From positions 9,548,001 through 9,612,000 of the forward strand of contig NZ_CP063808.1 in NCBI RefSeq assembly GCF_018128905.1: a DNA stretch of 64,000 nt, in the 5' to 3' direction. The position numbers were made by a program, and so were the translations under genes. How positions within the stretch are numbered: the stretch's first letter is position 1; each line of letters begins with the position of its first letter. This document shows, piece by piece, positions 24,477 to 32,501 of the stretch. Source of the stretch: Streptomyces sp. A2-16. Lineage in GTDB: Bacteria; Actinomycetota; Actinomycetes; Streptomycetales; Streptomycetaceae. A model generated the notes under the pieces. That model saw only the letters and a program-made list of their open reading frames with translations. It had not been told where the DNA came from and did not search any database.

Positions 24477-24860
24477 TCAGGCGGCGCGCTGTTCTTCGGC
24501 GACCAGGCACAGGCCGCAGATGCCGTGCGAGGTGGGGATGCAGTAACCGACGTCCAGTTGGCAGCGGGGGCAGGTGCGCCGGGCGAGCATCGCCAGCGCG
24601 AGAGCGCCCCACTTGCGCGACGTCATCGGACGGACCGGCTTGGCCAGGTCCTCGCGGTACAGGAAGGCCACCCGGGGCGTGCCGCGGCGGCGGTTGATGC
24701 GCATGACTTGAGCTGCGATCGGCTGCCCGCCGGGCCGTAAGCCCCTCGTGCGGAGCTGGCGGCGCGTGGCGTAGCCGTCGGGGGCCATGCGCCAGGGGTA
24801 GGTCGGTATGCCGAAGCGGGCCCCGTTCGGGTCGAAGCACTTCGCGTATGCGGTGGGCAT
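24477..24860 (-). CDS. RRQRL-type zinc-binding protein (element 1 copy)
   Basis: A 127-residue protein with YATRRQLRTRGLRPGGQPIAAQ in the first half. A C-terminal zinc ribbon has CPRCQLD and CIPTSHGICGLC. Proteins of this kind are common in AICEs, but their role is unknown to me. Its ATG overlaps the stop of the DUF2637 gene. A copy about 93% identical is at 39962 in element 2. Confidence 0.75.
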   Translation of the reverse strand: MPTAYAKCFDPNGARFGIPTYPWRMAPDGYATRRQLRTRGLRPGGQPIAAQVMRINRRRGTPRVAFLYREDLAKPVRPMTSRKWGALALAMLARRTCPRCQLDVGYCIPTSHGICGLCLVAEEQRAA

Positions 24861-25867
24861 CAGAGCATCGCCCCGTCAGCCTCGAATACGGGGTGGCCGG
24901 CATCGCGGAACTCCTGGTAGCGGGTGGACACCCACCCCACCGACCAACCGCACAACTCGGCAGCGGACCGCACCGACAGCCCCGCCTCGAACGCGGCCTG
25001 CACCGTCGCCCGCGCCTGCTCCTCGGGAAGCTTCTCCGAGGCGGGCCCGGCGGCCAGCAGCGCGGCGCGTTCACGCTCAGCCTGTGCCTTGCGCTCAGCC
25101 TGTTCACGGCGTTCACGCTCCACCCGCGCGGCCCGCTCCCGCTCGGCACGCTCAGCGGCCTCCCGTTCACGGCGTTCACGCTCCCGAGCCTGCTGTTCAC
25201 GCTCGCGCTCAGCGCGTTCACGCGCCTCCCGCTCAACCCGCTCACGGGCCGCGGCCTGCTCGCGTTCCTCGCGGCGGGCGGCTTCCTCGCGCTCGGCCTG
25301 CTCGCGGATCAGGCGGGCTTCGTGTTCACGCTGTTCACGCGCCAACACTGCGGCGTGCTCGCGCTCCTCGCGGGCCAGCCGGGCGGCCGTCTCGCGCCGC
25401 TCGGCAATCACCCGCTCACGGGCCTCGCGCTGCGCCTGCTCCCTCGCCTCCAGCTCGATTACGGCCGCGGCGATCGCGCGCCGGTAGGCGAGCCCGGTTT
25501 CCGCGGTGACGATCAACAGCAGCGGTGCGACCGCGTGCACGGCCACCCCGACCAGGTCGTTGTGCAGGGCGGAGTCGGCGACGTTGAGGGCGAGGGTCAT
25601 GCAGCCGGTCATCCAGCGCAGCACGATCGGCCACTTCCCGCCGTGCCCTCCGAGCCGGGCCAGCACTGCATCGAGGCGGACCACGATGACCACCGCGGCA
25701 TCCACAACCAGGGGCAGGATCGGGGCGGTCCACTTCCACTTGTCGGGGGTGTGGGCGGCGGCGAGCGGGGTGACGGTCAGGATCGAATACAGCATCGCGC
25801 CCGCCACGATCAGCCACGTACCGACCGACAGGGCGCGCTCGGCTGAACGGATCTGAACAGCGTTCAC
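24860..25867 (-). CDS. DUF2637 membrane protein with long coiled coil and C-terminal HTH (element 1)
   Basis: A 335-residue protein. Four transmembrane segments in the first ~125 residues (GTWLIVAGAMLYSILTV, APILPLVVDAAVVIVV, RWMTGCMTLALNVA and AVHAVAPLLLIVTAE) are followed by ~140 residues of Arg/Glu/Ala heptads, a long charged coiled coil. The end has a helix-turn-helix-like segment (SVRSAAELCGWSVGWVSTRYQEF). This suggests a membrane-anchored DNA-binding protein, perhaps holding the element at the transfer site; that is inference. GTG start overlaps the next gene's stop. Repetitive GCGTTCACGCTC-type DNA underlies the coil. Confidence 0.8.
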   Translation of the reverse strand: MNAVQIRSAERALSVGTWLIVAGAMLYSILTVTPLAAAHTPDKWKWTAPILPLVVDAAVVIVVRLDAVLARLGGHGGKWPIVLRWMTGCMTLALNVADSALHNDLVGVAVHAVAPLLLIVTAETGLAYRRAIAAAVIELEAREQAQREARERVIAERRETAARLAREEREHAAVLAREQREHEARLIREQAEREEAARREEREQAAARERVEREARERAEREREQQARERERREREAAERAERERAARVERERREQAERKAQAERERAALLAAGPASEKLPEEQARATVQAAFEAGLSVRSAAELCGWSVGWVSTRYQEFRDAGHPVFEADGAML

Positions 25868-26154
25868 GCTCCCCACCCCTCCCGTGAACGCACCCGCGTC
25901 GCGGCGATCAGAACGACCGGCGAAGCGGGGTCCTCCGGGGTGTCGCTGTCCTCGGTCCACTGCCACTCAGCGGCCGGTACCGACTCGAAGCCGAGCACGC
26001 TGAGCGCATCGGAGCGCTGCGTGAACGTCGGCACCGCGAGCGAGCCGGCGAAGGTGAACTCCGGCCACGGGTCGGTGGTGTTCAGCAGCACCACGTACAG
26101 GCGCCACTGGCCCTTGAACACGGACATCTGCGCCGTGAACGTCTGTGCCGTCAC
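25864..26154 (-). CDS. Small conserved element protein (96 aa)
   Basis: The product, beginning VTAQTFTAQMSVFKGQW, is a small, probably mostly beta protein (RLYVVLLNTTDPWPEF). Its twin at 41349 in element 2 has the same length. It resembles a family of AICE-borne proteins known only by a DUF number (possibly DUF6303, from memory). GTG start overlaps the upstream stop and it couples to the DUF2637 gene. Confidence 0.72.
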   Translation of the reverse strand: MTAQTFTAQMSVFKGQWRLYVVLLNTTDPWPEFTFAGSLAVPTFTQRSDALSVLGFESVPAAEWQWTEDSDTPEDPASPVVLIAATRVRSREGWGA

Positions 26155-26414
26155 GCCCCGACCCCCGAGGCGGTGACCGTGTGGTTGATCAGTTCCACCC
26201 GCGCGGCCAGCGCTCGGCGGCGGGCCCGGCGGATGCGCCGCTGATCCAGCTCGCTCGGGGTGCGGTCGAGGGTGGCGATGTGCGCGTCCAGCAGGTCAAT
26301 GTCCGCGAGGATGACCGGCATCTCGCGGTCAATCGCGTCCAGCTCCGCATCCGTCGGCTCCATGTAGTCGGCGAACGCGGTAACAGCATCCTGAACAGTC
26401 ACGATGGGGTTCAT
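26151..26414 (-). CDS. Small conserved helical element protein (87 aa)
   Basis: First gene of the long leftward operon of element 1. The 87-residue helical protein has FADYMEPTDAELDAIDREMP followed by RRIRRARRRALAARV. The element 2 twin at 41636 is nearly identical. It may be the family called DUF6284 (memory only). A conserved leader hairpin lies upstream. Confidence 0.72.
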   Translation of the reverse strand: MNPIVTVQDAVTAFADYMEPTDAELDAIDREMPVILADIDLLDAHIATLDRTPSELDQRRIRRARRRALAARVELINHTVTASGVGA

Positions 26415-27192
26415 TGGGTCGTGGTCCTCTCAGAAGGTGAACGGCCCGAACAGCGGCTCCCGGGTGGCACCCCGGGAGCCGCGCGCCGTTGAAGTCGGTC
26501 AATCCGGCTCCCCGCGCTCCCGCCCGTCCCCCGGCCGCAAGGCGGAACGAGGTACGGGCGGGAGAGGCAGCCGGCCGCAGCGTCCAGCGCTGCGAAACCA
26601 GGACGGACCGGAAAGAGCAGCAGCGCCGCCGGCCGGTCCATCGCGGCGGCGCCTCGGTATGTCGTCGGCCCATGCCGACCTCCCACAGATCGCAGGGACA
26701 CGGCTTCACCGGTACGCCGTTGCCACAGCGGACCGGCCCCGAGCCGGGAACGTCGGGCGCGTCATCGTCACTGCTCTGACGCCAGCAGGGCGGCGCGCAC
26801 CAGGTGGCACCACGAGCGGTTGACCTCCCGAAAGGAAGGGATGATCCGCACGAGTGTTCATCCAGAGCTGGAACGCAGCGGCGGGACAGGTACACCCGCC
26901 TTCAAGTGGCCGCCAGCGGCCATCACCCGGGCCGTTGCGGGGACAGGGGATAAGACCCCGTCGACTGACGCTCTGTTCAGTTTTCAACCAACGGCCGCTT
27001 CCTTCGTACTCGCCCCTGCGGGCTTTCCTCCGGGCGCTGTCAGCGCAGGCGGACACACTCAATGGTGTTGGACCACCTGCTCAACTTGTTGGTACAAGCT
27101 GATGCAGTGATGCTGCACCACGGACAGTGAGTCGTCAAGGGGGTTGGGCCTGCATGTACCAACAAGTTGCGCGAGTGCGTCATGATGAGGGC
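26415..27192. promoter_or_regulatory. Divergent control region of element 1 with leader hairpin and operators
   Basis: This 778-bp gap separates the leftward transfer/replication operon from rightward GntR. It has a strong leader hairpin (GCGGCTCCCGGG/CCCGGGAGCCGC, 26453-26482) conserved in element 2. Two inverted 14-mers, AACTTGTTGGTACA (27083-27096) and TGTACCAACAAGTT (27155-27168), each contain CTTGT-N4-ACAAG and are probable operators for the adjacent GntR protein. I see no convincing gene between. Confidence 0.6.
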
Positions 27193-27960
27193 ATGAGCAA
27201 GCAGCCGAAGTACCGACAAGTCGCGGACGTCCTACGTCGCGAGATCGCCAACGGCACCTACGCGCCCGGCGCTCGGCTGCCCTCCGAGAACGACCTACAG
27301 CAGCGGTTCGACGCGTCGCGGAACACCATCAGGAACGGCCTAAGCCTGCTGGTCGGAGAGGGTCTCATCTCGTCCAGCCAGGGGCTTGGCTACGAGGTGA
27401 AGTCGCAAGAAGTGTTCGAACTCAACGCCTCCCGCTTCGAGAACCTGACCTTCCCGCAGAACGGTGACGCCTACAGCACGGACGTGACCAACGCGGGGCG
27501 CCGGCCGCACCAGACCTTCCGAGTCGAGATGCTGCCGACGCCGCAAGAGGTCGCTGAGCGCTTGAAGGTCGAGCCCGGTACGACGGCAGTATTGCGGTTT
27601 TGTCATCGCTACGTGGACGACGTCCCTTGGTCCACTCAGGCCACCTACTATCCATCGTGGCTGGTCGACGCATCACCGCGACTGGCTGAGCCTGGAGACA
27701 TCGAAGAGGGCACAACCCGATACCTGGCTGCTCAAGGCATCGAGCAGATCGGGTACTTCGACGAAATCGCCGCGCGGATGCCGACCCCGGAAGAGGCGCG
27801 GCTGTTGGAGGTCGGAGCAGGCGTACCGGTCCTGCTCTGGACGCGAACCGGCTACTCGGCTGACCGCCCGATCCGGTGCACCATCACCACCTTCCGGGGC
27901 GACTTGAACCGGATGAACTACGAGATTGGCGATCTGGCCGCCCGGAGCGAGAACACGTGA
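27193..27960 (+). CDS. GntR/HutC-family repressor (KorSA-like), element 1
   Basis: Likely master repressor of element 1's transfer and replication genes. The 255-residue protein has an N-terminal winged helix (KYRQVADVLRREIANGTYAPG, then ENDLQQRFDASRNTIRNGLSLL). A C-terminal UTRA ligand-binding domain follows (TFRVEMLPTPQEVAERL...VLRFCHRYVDD...IAARMPTPEEARLL). ATG 27193 follows GATGAGGGC; longer upstream starts lack a match to the family. The operator-like inverted repeats lie 25-110 bp upstream. The stop overlaps the next gene's GTG. Confidence 0.9.
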   Translation: MSKQPKYRQVADVLRREIANGTYAPGARLPSENDLQQRFDASRNTIRNGLSLLVGEGLISSSQGLGYEVKSQEVFELNASRFENLTFPQNGDAYSTDVTNAGRRPHQTFRVEMLPTPQEVAERLKVEPGTTAVLRFCHRYVDDVPWSTQATYYPSWLVDASPRLAEPGDIEEGTTRYLAAQGIEQIGYFDEIAARMPTPEEARLLEVGAGVPVLLWTRTGYSADRPIRCTITTFRGDLNRMNYEIGDLAARSENT

Positions 27961-28526
27961 TCATCACGCTTGCAGAGCCGCACGATGTAGCCAAGCTGTT
28001 GGCCTTCCGCGAGGAGGCCGCTGCTTGGCTACGTGGGCTCGGCTCTGATCAGTGGAGCCGCCCGTATCCGGCTGACAAGCTCCTCGCCACGATCGAAGCG
28101 GGCACAGTGTTCATGCTCCGCGACGGACACACAACGGCCGGCACCATCACGCTCACCCCTGACGCCGAAGACGGCCTCTGGACTGACGACGAACTGACCG
28201 AACCGTCGATGTTCATCAACAAGCTCACTGTGGCCCGCGAGTACGCCGGGCAGCACCTCGGCGGTCGACTGCTCGACTGGGCGGGCGACCGGGCGCGGCG
28301 TGCAGGGGCCCGGTGGATTCGGTTGGACGCATGGACCACGAATGACGCGCTCCAGCGGTACTACCTCGAACAGGGCTTCAAGCACGTTCGTACGGTCCGG
28401 GAGGGCGGAGCGGTGAACGGTGGTCCACGGGTTTCCGGTTGGCTCGCACAGCGGCCAGCACGGTTGGCCGATCACGGATTCACGGATCGGACGCCAGAGC
28501 CCGCCCGCCTTCCTTTTGCAGCCTGA
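27957..28526 (+). CDS. GNAT-family N-acetyltransferase
   Basis: A 189-residue acetyltransferase with the acetyl-CoA loop in VAREYAGQHLGGRLLDWAG (Q/RxxGxG/A-like QHLGGR), beta-strand WIRLDAWTTNDALQRYY and the final YLEQGFKHVRTV. The GTG overlaps the GntR stop (GTGA), so it is co-expressed with the regulator. Substrate unknown; YdcF sits in this slot in element 2. Confidence 0.87.
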   Translation: MIITLAEPHDVAKLLAFREEAAAWLRGLGSDQWSRPYPADKLLATIEAGTVFMLRDGHTTAGTITLTPDAEDGLWTDDELTEPSMFINKLTVAREYAGQHLGGRLLDWAGDRARRAGARWIRLDAWTTNDALQRYYLEQGFKHVRTVREGGAVNGGPRVSGWLAQRPARLADHGFTDRTPEPARLPFAA

Positions 28527-28647
28527 GTCCAGGCCTCAGCAACCTCTGCGGCCATCCTCCGGCCAAACGGAGGGGGCGCCGCTCCTGGCCGCGGGCACAT
28601 CGTGGGGAGCGTGGGAGCGAGTGGTGGGTTGAGCGGGAATCACCGAT

Positions 28648-29583
28648 TCAACCACCGGCATCAGCCGCCGCCAAAAGCTCTTGGATCAGATCCTCTTCCG
28701 TTGGAATGCTGCGCCGTTCAAGAATCGCACGTACTGTGTGCGTCAAAATACTCCAAGCCTCCATCCAAGGATCCACTCCACCTTTGGTCTTAATGACGCC
28801 ACCATGGGCCACCTTCGACCGATCTCCATAGGATCTCTTTGCCCGCTGGAAGAAATCTTGCCGATCCCCCAAAGGGGACTGGAGTTGAGCCAGATAAAGG
28901 GCAAGCCGAAAGCTGACTTCGGATTGAACCTTAGGAAATATCGATTCCAGGCCAGTCCAGACATGAAGAAGCGATTGCCCGACGTCAGGAACTACTGGGC
29001 TGGAAGTCAGAACGCGCTCAAGGAACAAGCAGACTGGGTACCTATCGCGGAGGCCTATCCACTTCTCAACATCCTCAGCCACCTGGGCGAACAGGTTCGG
29101 CGTGACGGATCGATTGAGGGCCTCCCTGCGGGTTGAAGAGCCTGAGCTGTATGGCGCCCCCCAAATCTCTACAGACGCCGTGTCGCTGGTGATCCCTTCC
29201 CGCAGCCCCTCCGGGAGGAGGTCGATTCCATAGCTCGACTTTCGCGAGCATATCCCTGCATATTCATTTATGGAGTGGCTGGAAATGAACTGGACCGAAA
29301 AGGGGTGAAATTCGCGAGCGTACATCATCACATGGAACGGGGCAATTTTCTCTTGCGCATCCTCGATGGACTCCCCCGTTATGGCCAGCTCCAGATTGCA
29401 GCCCTTAAGTCGCGTGTCGCCCACCGTGTACGGGATATGGAGATTATGCTTGCTGCCCAACTCCGCCCAATCGAATAGGCTGACCTCCCACTTTCGCGGG
29501 ACCAACCCATATGCTCCTGCTTGAGTAGGCTCAGAGAACCCTTCCGGAATAAGACCTGCGAGCGGCGCGTAGTACGTACCCAT
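28648..29583 (-). CDS. HEPN-domain protein (ApeA-like C-terminus), element 1 cargo
   Basis: A 311-residue protein. The C-terminal ~130 residues are helical and contain FFQRAKRSYGDRSKVAHGG, with an Rx4H motif (Arg ~255, His ~260), the catalytic signature of HEPN ribonucleases. The N-terminal ~180 residues (beta-rich, YAPLAGLIPEGF...) resemble the N-terminal domain that precedes HEPN in ApeA-type abortive-infection proteins. Codon use is more AT-rich than its neighbours, suggesting separate acquisition. It stands alone, leftward, in the cargo slot before attR. A defence role is inferred, not shown. Confidence 0.65.
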   Translation of the reverse strand: MGTYYAPLAGLIPEGFSEPTQAGAYGLVPRKWEVSLFDWAELGSKHNLHIPYTVGDTRLKGCNLELAITGESIEDAQEKIAPFHVMMYAREFHPFSVQFISSHSINEYAGICSRKSSYGIDLLPEGLREGITSDTASVEIWGAPYSSGSSTRREALNRSVTPNLFAQVAEDVEKWIGLRDRYPVCLFLERVLTSSPVVPDVGQSLLHVWTGLESIFPKVQSEVSFRLALYLAQLQSPLGDRQDFFQRAKRSYGDRSKVAHGGVIKTKGGVDPWMEAWSILTHTVRAILERRSIPTEEDLIQELLAAADAGG

Positions 29584-29755
29584 GCGCGATCCTTCCCTAT
29601 CGCCTGCGTCTAATTATGCGTCAGGCCAAAGGCCCACGTCCGCCCGATTTCGTTTGTCCAGACGTACGAACATGGCGGGCCGTCAATGCCGCGCAGCCCC
29701 ACGGGACAACACGGTCTCCAAGGTTGTGTCAGTGGCTGGTGCCAAACTTCGATGT

Positions 29756-30172
29756 ATGACTACTCGAAAAGGTTGGCCGCGGGATAGGAACACCGGACCC
29801 GGGGGCGGGATGTCAACAGGGCCCGGAGGCGGCATGTCCACCGGTCCCGGCGGCGGGATGTCCACCGGCCCCGGAGGCGGCATGTCCACCGGCCCGGGAG
29901 GCGGGATGTCAACAGGGCCCGGAGGCGGGCTCTCCACCGGCCCCGGAGGCGGGCTCTCCACGGGTCCGGGAGGTGGGCTTTCAACTGGCCCAGGAGGGGG
30001 ACTTTCCACAGGTCCGGGAGGCGGGTTGTCTACTGGTCCAGGGGGAGGCCTCTTCACCGGACCGTGCACCAATCCCTATCGCAGTGTGCAGCCGCCTCGG
30101 CATGTTCTTCTGCCGTACCTCAGGGAGCACGGCCTGGGGCACTTCGCCGATCTGTTGGAGAACTACGGGTAG
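29756..30172 (+). CDS. GPGGG octapeptide-repeat protein
   Basis: A 138-residue protein: a short start (MTTRKGWPRDRN), then about eleven octapeptides of the form STGPGGGM or STGPGGGL, then a non-repetitive end (TGPCTNPYRSVQPPRHVLL, YLREHGLGHFADLLENYG). The repeats are 24-bp units with synonymous changes, showing selection on the peptide. I believe proteins with this repeat and a CxNPYRS ending occur widely with unknown function (memory). On the other strand the repeats would read as a Pro-rich protein without a distinct end, so the + strand is preferred. Last gene before the middle att. Confidence 0.7.
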   Translation: MTTRKGWPRDRNTGPGGGMSTGPGGGMSTGPGGGMSTGPGGGMSTGPGGGMSTGPGGGLSTGPGGGLSTGPGGGLSTGPGGGLSTGPGGGLSTGPGGGLFTGPCTNPYRSVQPPRHVLLPYLREHGLGHFADLLENYG

Positions 30173-30193
30173 GCGACGTGCGGACCTGTCGTC

Positions 30194-30213
30194 CAGTCTC
30201 AACGGCAGTCTCA
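30194..30213. promoter_or_regulatory. Candidate Int arm sites, right end of element 1
   Basis: CAGTCTCA at 30194 and 30206, again 12 bp apart, ending 97 bp before the middle att. This mirrors the pair at 15456/15468. Confidence 0.6.
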
Positions 30214-30309
30214 TCCGTGGCAGTTCACGCTCGTTCAAGACCTAGCCAGCAGAAGGCGACACACAGGATCTGAACGGGCCTGAACTACCAGGAACAGCGA
30301 CCAGCAGAG

Positions 30310-30420
30310 TTGGAAAGCGTGTTGGGGGCAACCCCTCACGAGTTCGAATCTCGTATCCTCCGCCAGTGCCTCACCGGGCACGATGTCGAAGGGCCCCACC
30401 GTTCGCGGTGGGGCCCTTCG
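30310..30420 (+). repeat. Middle att site (attR of element 1 / attL of element 2), copy 2
   Basis: 111 bp identical to 15338-15448 and 57904-58014. It includes the tRNA-Ser 3' half and the terminator hairpin. Identity with copy 3 extends nine bases further (TCGTTGTCC). It is not a functional tRNA because the 5' half is missing. Confidence 0.95.
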
Positions 30421-30422
30421 TC

Positions 30423-30458
30423 GTTGTCCTCAGACCCCGTTGTCCTGGTTTTTGTCCA
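30423..30458. promoter_or_regulatory. Candidate Int arm sites, left end of element 2
   Basis: GTTGTCCT occurs at 30423 and 30439, and CCGTTGTCCTGG continues to TTTTTGTCCA (30437-30458). The same 22-mer with one mismatch lies at 57785-57806 near the right end. These bases also encode the last residues of int2. Confidence 0.55.
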
Positions 30459-31713
30459 CAGCGGGTGTCTCGGGAGTTCCCCAGATGGCTTCGGCGATCT
30501 TCCGGGCCACGTCCTTCAGCATGGCGTCCGGCACATGCAGGTACCTCGCCCGCATGCTCGCGGAGGTGCCCGGCTCCCACCCCATGATCTGATCGATGAC
30601 CCGGGCCGGGACACCGAGCAGCATGAGCACGGTGGCGGCCGTGTGCCGGGCATCGTGCAGCCGGCCGTCCCGAACCCCCGCGTCTTCGAGCAGACGCTTC
30701 CAGTCGTGGTAGTCCGTGTTCGGGCTCAGCGGGCCACCGAGCGGCTTGGTGAACACGTAATCCGACTCGGTCCACAGGTCGCCGGCCGCCTTACGCTCAT
30801 GCGCTTGCGTCTCGCGGTGGGCACGGAGCATGGCGACCAGCGGGCCAGGCAGGGGCACGGCGCGGCGGCCGGCGCGCGACTTGGTGTTCTTGGTCTCACG
30901 CCGCACCTGCACCTTGGCGGGGCAGTACCCCGGTTTCCGGCCACACGGCGAGGCTTCGGGGCACCCGTGCTCGTACCGGGGGCGCAGTCGGTTCCGGCGC
31001 AGTTTCAGGTACTCATTGTCCAAGTCGACGTCAGACCAGCGCAGTCCGAGCGTCTCGCCCTGCCGTAGTCCGAGTGCCAGGGCCAGCATCCAGCGGGCGC
31101 TGTTCCGTCGTTTGTTGGCTTCGAGCAACAAGCACTGGACCTCTTCGACGGAGTAGGGCTCCACCTCGGATTCGTCCTCCTCCACCCGGGGCGGTTTCGC
31201 CAGTGCGGCGGCATTCTTCGCCGCGTAGCCGCGCCGTACCGCCTCCCCCAGCGCGGTTCGGGCGGTGCGGTGGGCCTGGTGAGCCGTACCGGCCTTGCGC
31301 TCCCCGTTCGCCTGCATACGCCGGTACAGGCTCTCCAGGTGCTCGGGCTGCAAGCGGTCAAGGCGGTGCTTGCCGATACCGGGCACGAGGTGCACGCGAA
31401 CGGCGACCTCATAGCCGTCGTAGGTGTTCTCGCTGACGGTCGGCTTGGCGATGTTCTCGACCCAGTGCTGAAGCCACTTCTCTACCGTCCACGCCTTGCC
31501 GGGCTGTTGCGCCGAACCCGCGTCGCGCTGCTTCTCCAGCTTTTTGACTTCCTCGACCAGGTCTTCGCGCGTCTTGCGCGTCAGATGCCGGCGGTAGGGC
31601 TCCCCGTTGTCCTTGAAACCCATCGGCACGCGAGCGTGCCAACGGCCATCCGCCCCGAAGTAGATCGCGGATTCACCGTTGGCACGGCGGGTGCCCTTCT
31701 TCTTCTCTGCCAC
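30430..31713 (-). CDS. int: Tyrosine recombinase (integrase) of element 2
   Basis: Site-specific recombinase for element 2 at the same tRNA-Ser. The 427-residue protein has the same layout as the integrase at 15473 but is clearly diverged. Catalytic blocks are GLRQGETLGLRWSDVD, LHDARHTAATVLM (HxxR) and MRARYLHVPDAM (Tyr). A Cys cluster (CPEASPCGRKPGYC) interrupts the catalytic domain. Its C-terminal residues AVDKNQDNGV are encoded by the candidate arm site. ATG 31713. Confidence 0.95.
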   Translation of the reverse strand: MAEKKKGTRRANGESAIYFGADGRWHARVPMGFKDNGEPYRRHLTRKTREDLVEEVKKLEKQRDAGSAQQPGKAWTVEKWLQHWVENIAKPTVSENTYDGYEVAVRVHLVPGIGKHRLDRLQPEHLESLYRRMQANGERKAGTAHQAHRTARTALGEAVRRGYAAKNAAALAKPPRVEEDESEVEPYSVEEVQCLLLEANKRRNSARWMLALALGLRQGETLGLRWSDVDLDNEYLKLRRNRLRPRYEHGCPEASPCGRKPGYCPAKVQVRRETKNTKSRAGRRAVPLPGPLVAMLRAHRETQAHERKAAGDLWTESDYVFTKPLGGPLSPNTDYHDWKRLLEDAGVRDGRLHDARHTAATVLMLLGVPARVIDQIMGWEPGTSASMRARYLHVPDAMLKDVARKIAEAIWGTPETPAVDKNQDNGV

Positions 31714-31791
31714 GGGCAGACTCCTGCTTTCTCGCTGTCAGGACAGGGCGGGCAGTCCCGAAGAACTGCCCGCCGATTCAGGTGGGTGGGG

Positions 31792-32010
31792 TCAAGCAGC
31801 TCGTTGTGCCGCGCGTCGGCGAGCGAGGTACGCGGCTGGCGCATCGGCGGGCACGCGACGCAGACGACCGATGTCGATGGACTCCAGCTCTCCAGAGCGA
31901 ATGAGCCCGTAGCACGTGGTACGGCCGATCTGGAGGCGCCGGGCGGCTTCCTCGACAGTCAGCAGAACGAGGGTGGTGTCGATGGCGTCGGCGAGCTGGG
32001 CCGTGTCCAT
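31792..32010 (-). CDS. xis: Excisionase of element 2
   Basis: A 72-residue winged-helix protein, VLLTVEEAARRLQIGRTTCYGLIRSGELESIDIGRLRRVP, of the same type as the element 1 excisionase. ATG 32010 has GAAGGAG just upstream; the longer frame is not needed. It lies 78 bp before int2, same direction. Confidence 0.87.
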   Translation of the reverse strand: MDTAQLADAIDTTLVLLTVEEAARRLQIGRTTCYGLIRSGELESIDIGRLRRVPADAPAAYLARRRAAQRAA

Positions 32011-32113
32011 GCGGAGGACTCTCCTTCGTCGTTCGACCGTGGGGTTCAAGCCCCTCTGGGAATTCGAGGCTCTGGTCATGGCGGGGCTGGCACCTGTCCG
32101 AGGTTCGGATTTC

Positions 32114-32320
32114 TGCGTCACCGCGTCACCTGCGTCATTCAGGTCGCTGACCTGCGGTTATTGGTGACGGAGCACGGTGGGGCTGCGTCACCGCCGCGTC
32201 ACCTGCGTCACCGGGTGGTGACGCAGGTGACGCACGATGACGCAGACGGGTGGGCTCTGCGTCACCGTCTTCTCTGCTGGTCAGGGGGTGTTTTCCGTCG
32301 CTGGTGACGCAGGTGACGCA
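32114..32320. other. Iteron array, candidate replication origin of element 2
   Basis: The 9-mer TGCGTCACC or its complement GGTGACGCA, with a few one-base variants, occurs about a dozen times. Copies are near 32114, 32122, 32131, 32163, 32184, 32195, 32204, 32217, 32226, 32236, 32259, 32303 and 32312, some as direct pairs and some inverted. The array lies between xis and rep, as expected for an AICE origin bound by Rep. Confidence 0.6.
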
Positions 32321-32430
32321 GCCTTCCCCTACTTAGGAAAGAGAGGGGGTGGTGTCTGTTGTTGTGCGCGGCTCAGAGCGCGAAGAAGGGGCCGCTGCGC
32401 GGCACGTCCTTGGGGCGGTGCTGCGCACCG

Positions 32431-32484
32431 AACAGCAAGAGGAGCACCCATCGCCGCGTCGTGCCGGGTGCTCTTCTTGCTGTT
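32431..32484 (-). terminator. Long inverted repeat after the rep gene of element 2
   Basis: AACAGCAAGAGGAGCACCC and GGGTGCTCTTCTTGCTGTT form a nearly perfect 19-bp stem with a 16-base loop. It lies 18 bp past the leftward rep stop. Confidence 0.7.
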
Positions 32485-32501
32485 GCGCGGTGACCTCGCG
32501 T

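Larger units (their letters stand above)
24477..26414. repeat. 1938-bp four-gene module duplicated in element 2 (copy 1)
   Basis: The block of four overlapping genes (RRQRL protein, DUF2637, 96-aa and 87-aa proteins) has exactly the same length as 39962-41899. It is roughly 90% identical by eye over most of its length. Confidence 0.85.
15338..30309. mobile_element. Integrative conjugative element 1 (AICE type), about 15.0 kb
   Basis: Bounded by perfect 111-bp att repeats in tRNA-Ser. It carries, leftward, int, xis, rep ATPase, a small gene, prim-pol, a small membrane gene, FtsK-type TraSA, Spd-like genes, an RRQRL zinc protein, a DUF2637 gene and two small genes. Rightward it carries GntR and GNAT. 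Cargo is a HEPN-type gene and a GPGGG-repeat gene. This is the module set of actinomycete integrative and conjugative elements (pSAM2-like) that replicate after excision and move double-stranded DNA with a single FtsK-like protein. All core genes look intact. Confidence 0.92.

Noticed and set aside
29800..30060. CRISPR-like array
   Set aside because: The 24-bp units are contiguous without spacers and keep an open reading frame.
29683..30072. Proline-rich protein on the minus strand over the GPGGG repeats
   Set aside because: It is the complement of the repeat array. Only the + frame has unique ends (MTTRKGW start and a non-repetitive C-terminus) and a matching start.
30310..30393. Second tRNA-Ser gene at the middle att
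   Set aside because: Only the 3' half from the anticodon onward is present; the upstream bases do not form a D-arm or acceptor strand.
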